Positions 25,865 through 35,691 of a DNA stretch of 37,318 nucleotides are shown here, in pieces. Location of the stretch: assembly GCA_963648435.1 (NCBI GenBank), contig CAVJDT010000014.1:1-37318 (forward strand), given 5' to 3'. Origin of the DNA: UMGS75 sp963648435. Lineage in GTDB: Bacteria > Bacillota_I > Bacilli_A > ML615J-28 > CAG-313. A program made the translations under genes and the position numbers. The notes below the pieces were generated by a model. The model had not been told where the DNA came from. It was given only the letters and a program-made list of their open reading frames with translations, and searched no databases. The number at the start of each line of letters is the position of its first letter. Positions within the stretch are counted from its first letter, which is position 1.

Positions 25865-28800
25865 ATGAAAAAACTAAAACATTTATTTCTTATTTTAGTA
25901 GTACTATTTACCTTAACAAGTTGTAATAATAACGGTGATAATCCCGTTAAACCTAAGATTTCAGTTGTTGCCCTTCAAGATACACTTGAAGTAAAAGATA
26001 CTGAAGTATATACATATGATTATAAAACTTTATTTACGATAAAATCTGATGATACTACAATCATGGTTCTTGATGAATACCTTGATACTAGTAGTTTAAA
26101 AGAAGAAACAGGTAGTTATACAATTACTTGTACTTATGAAAAGAAAATAGCAAAAGTTACAGTAAATGTTACAGAAACTATTTATGATGTAACTTTACAA
26201 GTAAACGAAATTACAATTAATCAATTACAAGTTGAAAAATATGATTTTCTATCTTTATTTAAAGCCTCAATTGATGGTGAAAATGTTGATATAACTTTAG
26301 ATATGATTGAAAATAATGTTAAAGCTGAAACTGGTACTTACACTTATAAAGTAACTTTCAAAAATGTAAGTAAAATCCTAACAGTTCATGTTACTGAGTA
26401 TCATGAGGTTGAAGTTATCCCTTCATACTCAGTACTTGAACTAAGTATGAGTGAGGTTAAAAACTTTGATTTAACAAAGTTATTTAGCTTATATGTTGAC
26501 TATCAAGCCAAACAAGTAACAAATGAAATGATTGATGCATCTTCATTAAATAATCCAACTAGTGGTAATACTTATGATGTTATATTTGATTATACTTTAT
26601 ATGCTAAACATATAACATCAAGTGTTAAAGTTAAAATAGTTGAAGATGAAGAAGTTAAATTAAGTGCTAAAAATATTATTGTTTATCCAAATGGAAAATA
26701 TGTTGATCTTACTTCTTTATTTGAAATTAAAAAAGGTGAACAAACAATTCCAGTTACTCTTGAGATGATTAGTGGAAGTATTGATTATTCTAAAACTGGT
26801 GCTAATCAAATAACTTTGACATATGATGGTAAAACTATAACCTCAAATGTTGAAGTAAAACTTGGGGTAATTATCAATTACGCAAAAGGTGATACAATTA
26901 CTATTACTAAAGGTACTTCTAAAGATACTTATGCTTTTCTAAATGATTTTGTGGTTGTTATTAATGGTACAATCTTTAATAATATTTCTGAAAAATATTT
27001 AGATACAAGCAATGTTGATTTTAATAATGTAGGCACCTATGTTGCTAAATTAACAATCCCCTTTAATGACCAAGAATTAGGAATTAAATCAGTTAATTTC
27101 ACATATGTGGAAAAAACGATTACCTATGTGGTTGTTGAAAACTCTTATGAAGTTAAATTAAATGAAGAACTAGTCGTACTTGAAAGTGGAACGACAAGTT
27201 ACAATCCATTTGATAATATTAATTTAAAAATTAATAATCGTAATCAAACTTTAACAGAAATTAAAGAATATGTTGATATTATTACATGCTATGCATCAGT
27301 AATATCTGATCCAATTGACTTTAATAAAGTAGGACCTCAAGAAGTTATAGTTGAACTATATGTTAATGGGGTAGATAAAGACCCTATAACTGTTGAATAC
27401 AGTGTAACAATTAAATCAACAGTAGAACTTACCGGGACTTCTAAAGTAATATTTAAAGGTCAAACCATTTATACAAAAGATTTATTTACAATTGTTGAAG
27501 ATAATAAAAAAGTTGATGTAACTAATGATTTAATATCAGGTAAAGTAGATACTTTTGTTTCAGGCGTTTATGAAATAAAATTAAATTATAAAGGCATGAC
27601 CGAAATATCAAAAGTTGTAGTTTTAGATGATACTTTACTTGGTGAATATCTTACTAAACAAACAACCATTGCTTACGCTGACACAACTGATGATAGTGGA
27701 GCAGAAGGCTATGGTGATGGTACTTACCCAGATGAAGGTACCGTTTATAATGAGGTTTATAAATTAAGTAATTTAAAAATTACTTCAGATAATAAAGTTA
27801 GTTTTAATGGTTTAAATGGTGAGATCATTGATGCGACTAGTCCAACCGATTTTAGCGTTAAAACGGGTTATAATATTCATCATTTCCACTATACAGATGG
27901 AATTATTGTTATTGAACCAGATAATACTAATAAATTAACTTATAGTGATTCAAGACGTCCGATTATTTATTTTAATTCTAAAATATACAAAATTGAAAAT
28001 TATTATATAATTAACACAAATAGTGAATATATTCTAAGTAATACTGTTACAGGTTATTCAATTGACCTATTTAGAATTAAAAATATTGAAACATCTAGTG
28101 TAAAATGGTATGCTTTAAAAACCCAATTAGTAGAAAAAACTAGTGCAGATACAGTTTATAATTTAACTTGGGGTGAAGCAACAATTCCTAGTGATTATAA
28201 TTTTGAAGTAAAAACTAGTGAACTAGAAGTAATTGGTAAAGTAACTCTAAATGGGGAAGTTTATCAATTTGTAATGCAAGATAAAAAGACTGGTAAAACA
28301 GTTAAAACAACAAATACGAAAAAATATGCCAATATGACTTTTACTGGCATCATCGATGGTGAAAAAGCAAGTTTAGTTGTTTCCCAGTATGAAGGTTTTA
28401 CCCTTTTTGTAAATGATAAAAAAGTATTTTCATTAGTAACTAATGAAGTAAGTAACTTAAAAAATGGTGGTATTGATTATACCACAGATACAGTTTTCTT
28501 ATATGACTGTCTTAATGATGTTTATTCATATAAATTTATTTTAAATGTCGAAGATAAAACATTTGAATTAGTTGAAAAAACTCAACTTTTTGGCAAATAT
28601 CAATATGGAAAAATATATATCTTCTTTGATGGATATGGTACTGGTATTGTAAACTTTAATACCACAAGTTATTACACCACAACTTTTAACTATCAAGTTA
28701 AAAATAGTGATGTTAAAATTACTTATACAAATACAACTTCAACTTTTAAGTATGAAGAAGCATCAACATTTTATTTAGATCCATTTAAGAATTTATTAAC

Positions 28801-30178
28801 ATCAAAATCATTTATGAATGATTCTAATAATGAAATAGAATTTGTTAATGCTAAAATCATTGATGGTGCTATTGTTAGAATTAACTCATATACCATTGGG
28901 GCTGATGCAGATAGCGTTGCTCGTAATGAATTATTAAGTAATATTGAAATTATTACTAAGGATGGTACTTTAAATGATGCTGAAAAATTAAAATGCTTAG
29001 ATGTATCAAAAATTAAATTTAGTAAAGCTGGTTTCTATCAATTTACTATTACAATTCCTGTTGATGGAAAGGATATTGTTTCATATTACGCAGTAGAAGT
29101 TATAGATGCAATCTATAAAAATAATCCTGTTGTTGGTGTATATGATAAAGGTGTAATATTTGATACTAATACTTTATCAATTGATAAGTATGGCCGCGTT
29201 GTTGTTACTTGTTCGGATATTGTTTTTAAAGGTAATATTGCCATTAATGATGATTATAGTTTTGTCATTAAAGCTTCGTCCTCTCAAGCTGGTAAAATTA
29301 CAATTACCGGTAAGATGATTAAAAATGGTATAATCCTTCTTACTTGTGGTGGTGCGGTATCCTTTACGGATTATTTCTGTTTGGGTGAAACAACGGTTGC
29401 GGGGGCTGATAAATTTGTCTTAAGACGTATTTTAGTTAATGGTGCATATACATATATTCTTGCAACTACATCATCAACAGTTGGTGAGATTGTAACCGTT
29501 GAAGAAGTTAGTGATACTATTTCAAAAATTATTAGTGAAAACAAAGAATATTATGTAAAAATTATGAATTATGGTTCCCCTACGGCTGGTATCATTCTTG
29601 CGGATGCATATCGCGGAACCTATACCCTTGAAAATGAAGCAGACATTATTGTTGATGGCTTTAATGGGGTTAAAGTAGGAAATAATGTTGGTACCTATGT
29701 ATTAACAAATGATATTCTTACGGTTACAATTGGTACTAACGTGAAAGCATATCGTTTAAATATTAAAACATACACTTATGAAAAAATGGATATTGCGATC
29801 GATAATAGCTTAGTAAGTGGTAAAACATTTACGGCTAGTTATTCATTTGTTTGTAGTGGTTATTACTACACTGCCGTTACTAATTTTGTTTTTGGAAATA
29901 ATGGTGTAGTAACAGTCATTTCAACATCTGATGACCATGACAGTGGTACTAGCAGTTGTTATGAAGATATATATGATCCTACCTTTGCTAGTAAAAAAGG
30001 AGTAAAAGGGACATATAGTGTTACAGGCAATGAAGTTACGGTCAAAGTTAATAATGAAACAATTGTTTTTAAAATAACTAACATTATAAATATTAAAGAA
30101 CTAGTAGTTACTAAAACATCTATTGATTCTTCATCACATGGATATTTTAGTATTAATACGACATTTGATTTAAATTAG
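25865..30178 (+). CDS. Giant Ig-repeat lipoprotein, 1437 residues
   Basis: Lipobox LTSC with Cys20. Residues about 30-600 are a chain of about seven 75-90-residue Ig-like (cadherin/Big-type) repeats that recur as ...YDLTxLFxIxxx.....(I/V)T.EMI...., with TGTYTYKVTFK- or SGNTYDVIFDY-like strands and a closing V(K)V strand. The second half holds beta modules marked by G(T/V)Y openings: GVYDKGVIFDTNTLSIDKYG, GTYTLENEADIIVDGFNGVK, VKGTYSVTGNEVTVKVNNET. These resemble modules of the 1738-residue lipoprotein downstream (DGFEGTY, VKGTYTF). No enzyme motif, LPXTG or C-terminal membrane segment was found; it is held by the lipid anchor only. GTGGTGATAG before the ATG is a moderate ribosome binding site, 20 nt after the upstream stop. 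Probably an extended surface adhesin or binding stalk. Confidence 0.82.
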   Translation: MKKLKHLFLILVVLFTLTSCNNNGDNPVKPKISVVALQDTLEVKDTEVYTYDYKTLFTIKSDDTTIMVLDEYLDTSSLKEETGSYTITCTYEKKIAKVTVNVTETIYDVTLQVNEITINQLQVEKYDFLSLFKASIDGENVDITLDMIENNVKAETGTYTYKVTFKNVSKILTVHVTEYHEVEVIPSYSVLELSMSEVKNFDLTKLFSLYVDYQAKQVTNEMIDASSLNNPTSGNTYDVIFDYTLYAKHITSSVKVKIVEDEEVKLSAKNIIVYPNGKYVDLTSLFEIKKGEQTIPVTLEMISGSIDYSKTGANQITLTYDGKTITSNVEVKLGVIINYAKGDTITITKGTSKDTYAFLNDFVVVINGTIFNNISEKYLDTSNVDFNNVGTYVAKLTIPFNDQELGIKSVNFTYVEKTITYVVVENSYEVKLNEELVVLESGTTSYNPFDNINLKINNRNQTLTEIKEYVDIITCYASVISDPIDFNKVGPQEVIVELYVNGVDKDPITVEYSVTIKSTVELTGTSKVIFKGQTIYTKDLFTIVEDNKKVDVTNDLISGKVDTFVSGVYEIKLNYKGMTEISKVVVLDDTLLGEYLTKQTTIAYADTTDDSGAEGYGDGTYPDEGTVYNEVYKLSNLKITSDNKVSFNGLNGEIIDATSPTDFSVKTGYNIHHFHYTDGIIVIEPDNTNKLTYSDSRRPIIYFNSKIYKIENYYIINTNSEYILSNTVTGYSIDLFRIKNIETSSVKWYALKTQLVEKTSADTVYNLTWGEATIPSDYNFEVKTSELEVIGKVTLNGEVYQFVMQDKKTGKTVKTTNTKKYANMTFTGIIDGEKASLVVSQYEGFTLFVNDKKVFSLVTNEVSNLKNGGIDYTTDTVFLYDCLNDVYSYKFILNVEDKTFELVEKTQLFGKYQYGKIYIFFDGYGTGIVNFNTTSYYTTTFNYQVKNSDVKITYTNTTSTFKYEEASTFYLDPFKNLLTSKSFMNDSNNEIEFVNAKIIDGAIVRINSYTIGADADSVARNELLSNIEIITKDGTLNDAEKLKCLDVSKIKFSKAGFYQFTITIPVDGKDIVSYYAVEVIDAIYKNNPVVGVYDKGVIFDTNTLSIDKYGRVVVTCSDIVFKGNIAINDDYSFVIKASSSQAGKITITGKMIKNGIILLTCGGAVSFTDYFCLGETTVAGADKFVLRRILVNGAYTYILATTSSTVGEIVTVEEVSDTISKIISENKEYYVKIMNYGSPTAGIILADAYRGTYTLENEADIIVDGFNGVKVGNNVGTYVLTNDILTVTIGTNVKAYRLNIKTYTYEKMDIAIDNSLVSGKTFTASYSFVCSGYYYTAVTNFVFGNNGVVTVISTSDDHDSGTSSCYEDIYDPTFASKKGVKGTYSVTGNEVTVKVNNETIVFKITNIINIKELVVTKTSIDSSSHGYFSINTTFDLN

Positions 30179-30185
30179 TTTATTC

Positions 30186-30199
30186 CATAGGTAACTATG
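30186..30199 (+). other. Small GTAA-loop hairpin before the last lipoprotein gene
   Basis: CATAG (30186-30190) and CTATG (30195-30199) pair around GTAA, which in RNA is a GNRA tetraloop (GUAA). It lies eight nt after the preceding stop in a 55-nt gap. No T-run follows. It could be an RNA stability or translation element; chance is also possible for so short a stem. Confidence 0.3.
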
Positions 30200-30233
30200 T
30201 AATAAAAATAAAAGTGAAAAAAAGGAGAAAATT

Positions 30234-33200
30234 ATGAAGCGTAGTAAATTATTATTAGTAATAGCTACTGTATTTCTACTATTGATGACTGTATCTTGTA
30301 ACGATACATCAGATTCTCATATTCATAAATTTAGTTCGTGGGAAATAACCACGGCTCCTACAATGACCGAAAAAGGTCAAGCAGTTAAATCGTGTGAATG
30401 TGGTAGAGAATTAAAGATTGCTATTGCAAACTTGTCTGATACAACCGTATGGACAGAAAAAGAAGAAGAAAGAGTTGAACCTACTTGTGCAACTCAAGGT
30501 AGTGCAACGTATGGCTCAATATATGGTTCAGTTACAATTACCCTTGAAACGGTAGACCATGAATATGGTGAATGGGAAATTACTCAAGCCCCAACCAAAG
30601 ATGCAACTGGTGAAGCCGTTAGAGTTTGTAAATATGGTGAAGAGGATAAGGTTACTCTTCCAGTATTAACAGATACAACCGTATGGACATTTACAAAAAC
30701 TGTTGCTCCAACATGCGTAGATAAAGGATATGATGCATATTCATCTATCTATGGTGAAGTTCATTATGAAACAGTTGAAGCAACTGGACATACTTATGGA
30801 AAGTGGAATATAACAACCGAACCTACAACAACAACTGAAGGTGTAGCTTACCATGCTTGTCACTGTGAAGCAAAAGAAGAAGTTACTCTTCCAGTATTAA
30901 CAGATGAAACCGTATGGACTGTTACAACAACTGCTGCTACTTGTACTGAGAATGGTCAAAATGTATATTCATCAGTTTATGGTACAGTTACAGTTGTAAT
31001 TGAAGCAGCTGGACATACTTATGGAAAGTGGAATATAACAACCGAACCTACAACAACAACTGAAGGTGTAGCTTACCATGCTTGTCACTGTGAAGCAAAA
31101 GAAGAAGTTACTCTTCCAGTATTAACAGATGATACTGTATGGACTGTTGCTAAAGATGTACCAGCAACCTATAATGAAAATGGAAGCAAAACATATACTT
31201 CTATTTATGGTGAAGTTGAAATTGTTTTAACTAAACTTGTTGCTCCATATGATGGCAAAACTTACTCAAATCTTTCATTTGATGCTGATAACGATAATGG
31301 AGGCTTTAAAAATGGTGTTGTAAGTGTTGGCGATTCATGGCATAAAGCAACAGTTACATTTGATAATTTAGGTAAAGGTGAAGCAAGTGCTTTCCCATTC
31401 CGTGGATTAAATATTGTAAAAATGGTAAATTCTGAAACTGGTTTAATTGAATATTCACAAGTATCATACAAGAGTGATAGTGAAGGTAATATGGTATTAA
31501 ATTATGATGATGCTACAAAATATACTGGTTATGTAGATTTTGCAAGTGGCATAATCATTCGTACATATCGTAATAATTTTAATAATGTATTATTGCTTAC
31601 TCCATTTGAAGCAGTTGCATCAAGCGCAAGCGCTCTTGCATCTTCATGGGATAATGCTATGGCTATTCAATATACATATAATGAAACAGTTTATAATATC
31701 TTTATTTATAAAGAAGTTGTATACTTTGGTGTTACATTTGAAGATGCTGCTGGTCAAACAGTAAAAGCAAATGCATGCTATAATGCTCCTTACTTATATG
31801 TTAAAGATAGTAAAGGTCAACTAATTGAAGGCTTTGGTTATAATGGTACTAAAGAAGTTGTATTAGATGGCTTTGAAGGAACATATGCAAGTGGTGATGA
31901 TACTCTTGTTGTTAGTGGCTTTGGTACAGCTACATATAATGATGTCAAGGGTACATATACTTTTGCAGAAGGTGAAACATTCACAGCTCATTTATATGCA
32001 GGTGATGCATATTATGAAGTTACTTTAGATAAAGAAACTAAAGCAGTAAGTGTTGTTAAACCAATGGTTGAAATCACATTTAATGGTGGTAGTTATGCTA
32101 CTATTGAACCAGTAAGTGTTAATAAAAATATTTCTTATGCACTTCCAGCTTTAACTCATGAATCATATGCATTTAAAGGTTGGTTCTATGATGAAGAATT
32201 TACTAAAGCAGTTGCGGAAGAATTTGTTCCAACTGTAAGTGTAACATTATATGCAAAATGGGTTAAAAAGGTTGCAATTAATTTAGTTGGTGTACTTGAA
32301 GGCGATCCTACTTTAATTTATGTTGCAGTAGGTGATGCAATTGGTGATGCTCTTCCTAAATATACAATTGTTGAAGAAAAATTAATTAAGTTTGTTGGTT
32401 GGTATTTAGATGAAAATTATGAAACAGCTTTAACTGAAACTGGTAAAGTTTCTGAAGAAGAAGCTAATTCATATGTTTATGCAAAATGGGAAAAACTTCC
32501 AGCATATTATGGTTCATATAAAGGTAATGAAATTTGGGGTACTACATCTGGTAATAATAGTAATTGTGCAGCAGATTTAAAGATTGATGCTGAAGGTAAC
32601 ATTACAGGTAAATTTACAGGTAAAGTTGTTAGTTACGATCCAACTACTCAAAAGATTACATGGCAAAAATCTAATTCATCAAAGAATTATGGTTTATGGT
32701 TTGATGAAGCATCAGGTGTTATTGCCACACAATATAGCTCACAAGATGAAATTGGTACTGACTATTATCTATTTAGTAAAGGCCAAACTACTAATTTATT
32801 TGAAGCACACTATGGAATTAATTGTACTAAACCTAGTGCTACATTAACTGGTAACTACTTCCGTTTAGTAACTCTTACAACTACTAAAGGTGTTCAAACA
32901 ATTTTAACTTATGGTGATAGAATTTACTCAAATATTGTTGTAACAGATACTGCAGGTCAAGAACTTACTACTTCAACGGTAAAAAATTCTAAGACTGTTG
33001 TTGTAAGAGATGCTACAACTAGTGAAATAATTGTAGCTCTTGCCTCTATAGGTGATAATTTCGGTAAGAATTCTAAATCTCAAACTTTAGATAAATATTT
33101 TGGTAGTTATACATGCGAAAATGGAACTGCTGTTTTAGATGGTACTGGTGTTATTACTTATATGGGTAAAACTGGTACATATACAGCTGCACCAGCTGGT

Positions 33201-35450
33201 TCTGAATATAGTGTTGATGCATACTTAAGTGAAAAATCTGAATATTATCAAATTACATTAAATGGTACTGAATGTGTAGTTGTAAAACCTACTGTTGAAA
33301 TTACATTTGTTGTAGGTGAAGGTCATACAGCAGTTTCTCCAATTAGTGCAAATATTAATGTTGCTTTAGCATTACCTGATGCAACTGAAGAAAATTATGT
33401 ATTTAATGGTTGGTTCTATGATCAAGAATTCAAAAAAGCAGTTCCTAGTTCATTTGTTCCAACTGTAGCAGTAACTTTATATGCTAAACATTCTAACCCA
33501 GCTGACTTAACAATTGTTTATAACAATGGTGAAGAAAATAAAGTTGTTAGATATTCTGTTGGTGATGTTGTAACACTTGATACTCCTGTTTATGCTAAAC
33601 ATATGTTTATTAATTGGTATACTACACCTGAATTTACTGAAGGTACAGTATGGACTAATAAATCAACAATTGAGACTAACTTAACAATTTATGCTAAATG
33701 GGAAGTTGCTCCTGCTTATAATAATACATATTTACCAATTGAAGTTTATGGTGACAAAGCAAATGGTGATGAATCTCGTATTTATACTAGAACATATGCG
33801 GTTGTAACTATTGACCCTTATGGAAAAGCCCCTTCAACAGGTTATCCATTTAGTGGTGGAGTTGTTATTACAGACTTTGATGCTACAACTGGTACATTAA
33901 CAATTACTTCAGGATCTACTGTATACAAAGGATATATTGATGTTGCAACTGGTATTATCTTTATTTCTTATAAAAATACTACAGGTGCAACCTTAGGTGA
34001 AGTTATCTTCCTTGATCCATTTAGCACTAAAACTACATCAAGCAGTTTCTCATCATCTTATTGGGATGCTGGTATGACTAGAGCTATTCAATACACATAT
34101 GATGGTACAACTTATTCATACTTTGTATTTAATGGTAAGGTATATATGAATGTTTCATTTAAAGATGCAGAAGGAAATGGAATTGCAGGTAAACTATGTT
34201 ATACCGCACCAGTATTATTTGTTTATGCAAGTGATGGAACCCTAATTGCTAAATTTGGTTATGATGGCACAACAATGCAAAAACTAGATGGCTATGAAGG
34301 CACATACACAAATGGTGAAGAAAACACTGTGGTATTAAATGGTATTGACCAAATTACATTAAATGGTGTTAAAGGTACTTATAGTATTGCAAAAGACGCT
34401 ATATATACAATTGATGCATATGTTAATAATACTTATTATGAAGTAACACTTAATGTAAGTGATCATACTTATACTAGTAATAAGCCAATGGTTGAAATCG
34501 TATTTAATACAGATGAAAAAGTTGAAGTTGCAACTCAAAGTTTAAATAAGAACATTAAAGTTACTTTACCAGTAATTGATACTGAAGGATTTATCTTCAG
34601 AGGTTGGTATTTAGATAGTGAATTCAAAAACGCTGTTTCAAGCGAATACACTCCAACTGAAAGTTTAACTCTATATGCTAAATGGGATGTAGCAGCGATT
34701 TTAACAACTGTCTATGGTAATGGTATAGAAACAACTAAAACTAAATATGGTGTTGGCGATAAAGTACAACCTATTCAACCAATTTACACCAATGGTTTAG
34801 TATTTGATGGATGGTATTTAGACAGTGATTATGCTGAAGAGTATGAAGAAACAACCATTTCAACAAATACAACAATTTATTGTAAGTGGAAAGAAGCAAT
34901 AGCACTATATGGTAAATATACAGGCTTTGAAGTTTATGGTTTTAGTGCTACTTACGTTAACTTTACGAATGGTAAAGAAATCACAGTTGATGCTTTAGGA
35001 AATGCATCATCAACAGAAACCAATTTAAAAGGTACTATCGTAGACTATGACCCAGAAACAGGCAATTTCAAATTAAAATCATCAACTGGAGCCCTTCGTT
35101 TTGGTTACTTTGATGTAGAACATGGAATTATCGCTGTTAACTATACTTATAATACTGATGACCTTGGAAATGATCAATATATTCTATTTGTTAATATGAC
35201 ACGTGCACAAGGCGATAAAACAAAGTCATATAACTTGGAAGGCGGTAAAGCTCGTTTTGTGACGGTTACTGATAGTGGCGATGCTTCTACTGAAATTGTT
35301 ATCTTTGTATATGGCACAAAAGTATATGCTAATCCTACATTTACAGGTGCTGAAAGTCTTGCAAAAGCTGCATCAGCTGAAGAATTCTCAGTATTTGATA
35401 GCGAAGGTAATTTAATTGCAAAATTCAATAAAGGTGCTATCGTTAAATAA
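30234..35450 (+). CDS. Giant repeat lipoprotein with Cys-motif and InlB/Flg_new repeats, 1738 residues
   Basis: Lipobox TVSC with Cys22. Residues about 28-345 hold four tandem ~70-75-residue repeats of the form H.YG.W.IT..PT...G....C.C....V.LP.L(T)D.TVW, then A(P)TC...G...Y.SIYG.V, a Cys-paired surface repeat common in gut Bacillota. From about 345 there are three long composite units of about 380-400 residues and a fourth cut short. Each has a Y.G.....G beta domain, Y(Y/N)APYLYVKDSKG-like and DGFEGTY strands, then two InlB/Flg_new repeats (for example VEITFNGG, AFKGWFYDEEF, VTLYAKW). The protein stops at FDSEGNLIAKFNKGAIVK, the point where earlier units continue into their GTY block. AAAAAGGAG precedes the ATG. 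A strong terminator follows, so it closes the operon. A surface adhesin or binding role is inferred. Confidence 0.88.
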   Translation: MKRSKLLLVIATVFLLLMTVSCNDTSDSHIHKFSSWEITTAPTMTEKGQAVKSCECGRELKIAIANLSDTTVWTEKEEERVEPTCATQGSATYGSIYGSVTITLETVDHEYGEWEITQAPTKDATGEAVRVCKYGEEDKVTLPVLTDTTVWTFTKTVAPTCVDKGYDAYSSIYGEVHYETVEATGHTYGKWNITTEPTTTTEGVAYHACHCEAKEEVTLPVLTDETVWTVTTTAATCTENGQNVYSSVYGTVTVVIEAAGHTYGKWNITTEPTTTTEGVAYHACHCEAKEEVTLPVLTDDTVWTVAKDVPATYNENGSKTYTSIYGEVEIVLTKLVAPYDGKTYSNLSFDADNDNGGFKNGVVSVGDSWHKATVTFDNLGKGEASAFPFRGLNIVKMVNSETGLIEYSQVSYKSDSEGNMVLNYDDATKYTGYVDFASGIIIRTYRNNFNNVLLLTPFEAVASSASALASSWDNAMAIQYTYNETVYNIFIYKEVVYFGVTFEDAAGQTVKANACYNAPYLYVKDSKGQLIEGFGYNGTKEVVLDGFEGTYASGDDTLVVSGFGTATYNDVKGTYTFAEGETFTAHLYAGDAYYEVTLDKETKAVSVVKPMVEITFNGGSYATIEPVSVNKNISYALPALTHESYAFKGWFYDEEFTKAVAEEFVPTVSVTLYAKWVKKVAINLVGVLEGDPTLIYVAVGDAIGDALPKYTIVEEKLIKFVGWYLDENYETALTETGKVSEEEANSYVYAKWEKLPAYYGSYKGNEIWGTTSGNNSNCAADLKIDAEGNITGKFTGKVVSYDPTTQKITWQKSNSSKNYGLWFDEASGVIATQYSSQDEIGTDYYLFSKGQTTNLFEAHYGINCTKPSATLTGNYFRLVTLTTTKGVQTILTYGDRIYSNIVVTDTAGQELTTSTVKNSKTVVVRDATTSEIIVALASIGDNFGKNSKSQTLDKYFGSYTCENGTAVLDGTGVITYMGKTGTYTAAPAGSEYSVDAYLSEKSEYYQITLNGTECVVVKPTVEITFVVGEGHTAVSPISANINVALALPDATEENYVFNGWFYDQEFKKAVPSSFVPTVAVTLYAKHSNPADLTIVYNNGEENKVVRYSVGDVVTLDTPVYAKHMFINWYTTPEFTEGTVWTNKSTIETNLTIYAKWEVAPAYNNTYLPIEVYGDKANGDESRIYTRTYAVVTIDPYGKAPSTGYPFSGGVVITDFDATTGTLTITSGSTVYKGYIDVATGIIFISYKNTTGATLGEVIFLDPFSTKTTSSSFSSSYWDAGMTRAIQYTYDGTTYSYFVFNGKVYMNVSFKDAEGNGIAGKLCYTAPVLFVYASDGTLIAKFGYDGTTMQKLDGYEGTYTNGEENTVVLNGIDQITLNGVKGTYSIAKDAIYTIDAYVNNTYYEVTLNVSDHTYTSNKPMVEIVFNTDEKVEVATQSLNKNIKVTLPVIDTEGFIFRGWYLDSEFKNAVSSEYTPTESLTLYAKWDVAAILTTVYGNGIETTKTKYGVGDKVQPIQPIYTNGLVFDGWYLDSDYAEEYEETTISTNTTIYCKWKEAIALYGKYTGFEVYGFSATYVNFTNGKEITVDALGNASSTETNLKGTIVDYDPETGNFKLKSSTGALRFGYFDVEHGIIAVNYTYNTDDLGNDQYILFVNMTRAQGDKTKSYNLEGGKARFVTVTDSGDASTEIVIFVYGTKVYANPTFTGAESLAKAASAEEFSVFDSEGNLIAKFNKGAIVK
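30784..31132 (+). repeat. Identical 124-bp direct repeats, period 225 bp
   Basis: The 124 bp at 30784-30907 are repeated without a mismatch at 31009-31132, in phase inside the lipoprotein gene, so each 225-bp period adds exactly 75 residues. The flanking parts of the period have diverged, including synonymous and missense changes (CAACTGG versus CAGCTGG just before). Base-level identity points to a recent duplication or gene conversion, and to a site where repeat number may vary. Confidence 0.9.
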
Positions 35451-35465
35451 CACAATATCATATTA

Positions 35466-35503
35466 AAAAAAAGCGTGTCTTTGCATAAGGACATGCTTTT
35501 TTT
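35466..35503 (+). terminator. Intrinsic terminator ending the long operon
   Basis: GCGTGTC (35473-35479) pairs with GACATGC (35490-35496) with one G-U pair, extended by an A-run against a T-run, around a 10-nt loop. Seven T follow (35497-35503). It is the first strong terminator after 3717 and has A-runs on the other side, so it could also act on the opposite strand. Confidence 0.85.
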
Positions 35504-35571
35504 GAAGTAATCTTAAATTAGAACTTGTAGAAGTTACTTAAAAACACTAATTTAATATATTTAATTATAGT

Positions 35572-35658
35572 ATTAATTTTTTTAATAAAATAGTTGTATA
35601 AATTAATAATATTGAAAAAATAATTAATTTTATTAATTTTTCTATTGACAAAATTAAT
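35572..35658. promoter_or_regulatory. ATTAATTTT repeat array over the DUF2089 promoter
   Basis: The 9-mer ATTAATTTT occurs at 35572-35580, 35623-35631 and 35632-35640 on the + strand, and reversed as AAAATTAAT at 35650-35658. The last two form a perfect 9-bp inverted repeat with a 9-nt spacer that contains the -35 box. This is the layout of a repressor or response-regulator site, perhaps for autoregulation by the first gene product. The DNA here is almost pure A/T, which raises the chance of fortuitous repeats. Confidence 0.45.
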
Positions 35659-35673
35659 TTATTGTTATATAAT
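35645..35673 (+). promoter_or_regulatory. Consensus sigma-A promoter of the DUF2089/DUF4097 unit
   Basis: TTGACA (35645-35650) and TATAAT (35668-35673) both match the consensus exactly, with the ideal 17-nt spacer. Transcription should start near 35680, right at the GAGGTG ribosome binding site, so the leader is very short. The strength of the promoter suggests that the ATTAATTTT array holds it down. Confidence 0.85.
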
Positions 35674-35691
35674 ATTAGCGAGGTGATGAAA

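Noticed and set aside
30186..30199. Terminator before the last lipoprotein gene
   Set aside because: The stem is only five pairs and no T-run follows, so it does not break the operon.
30784..31132. CRISPR-like array
   Set aside because: The repeats are in-frame 225-bp protein repeats within a coding gene, not short spaced palindromes.
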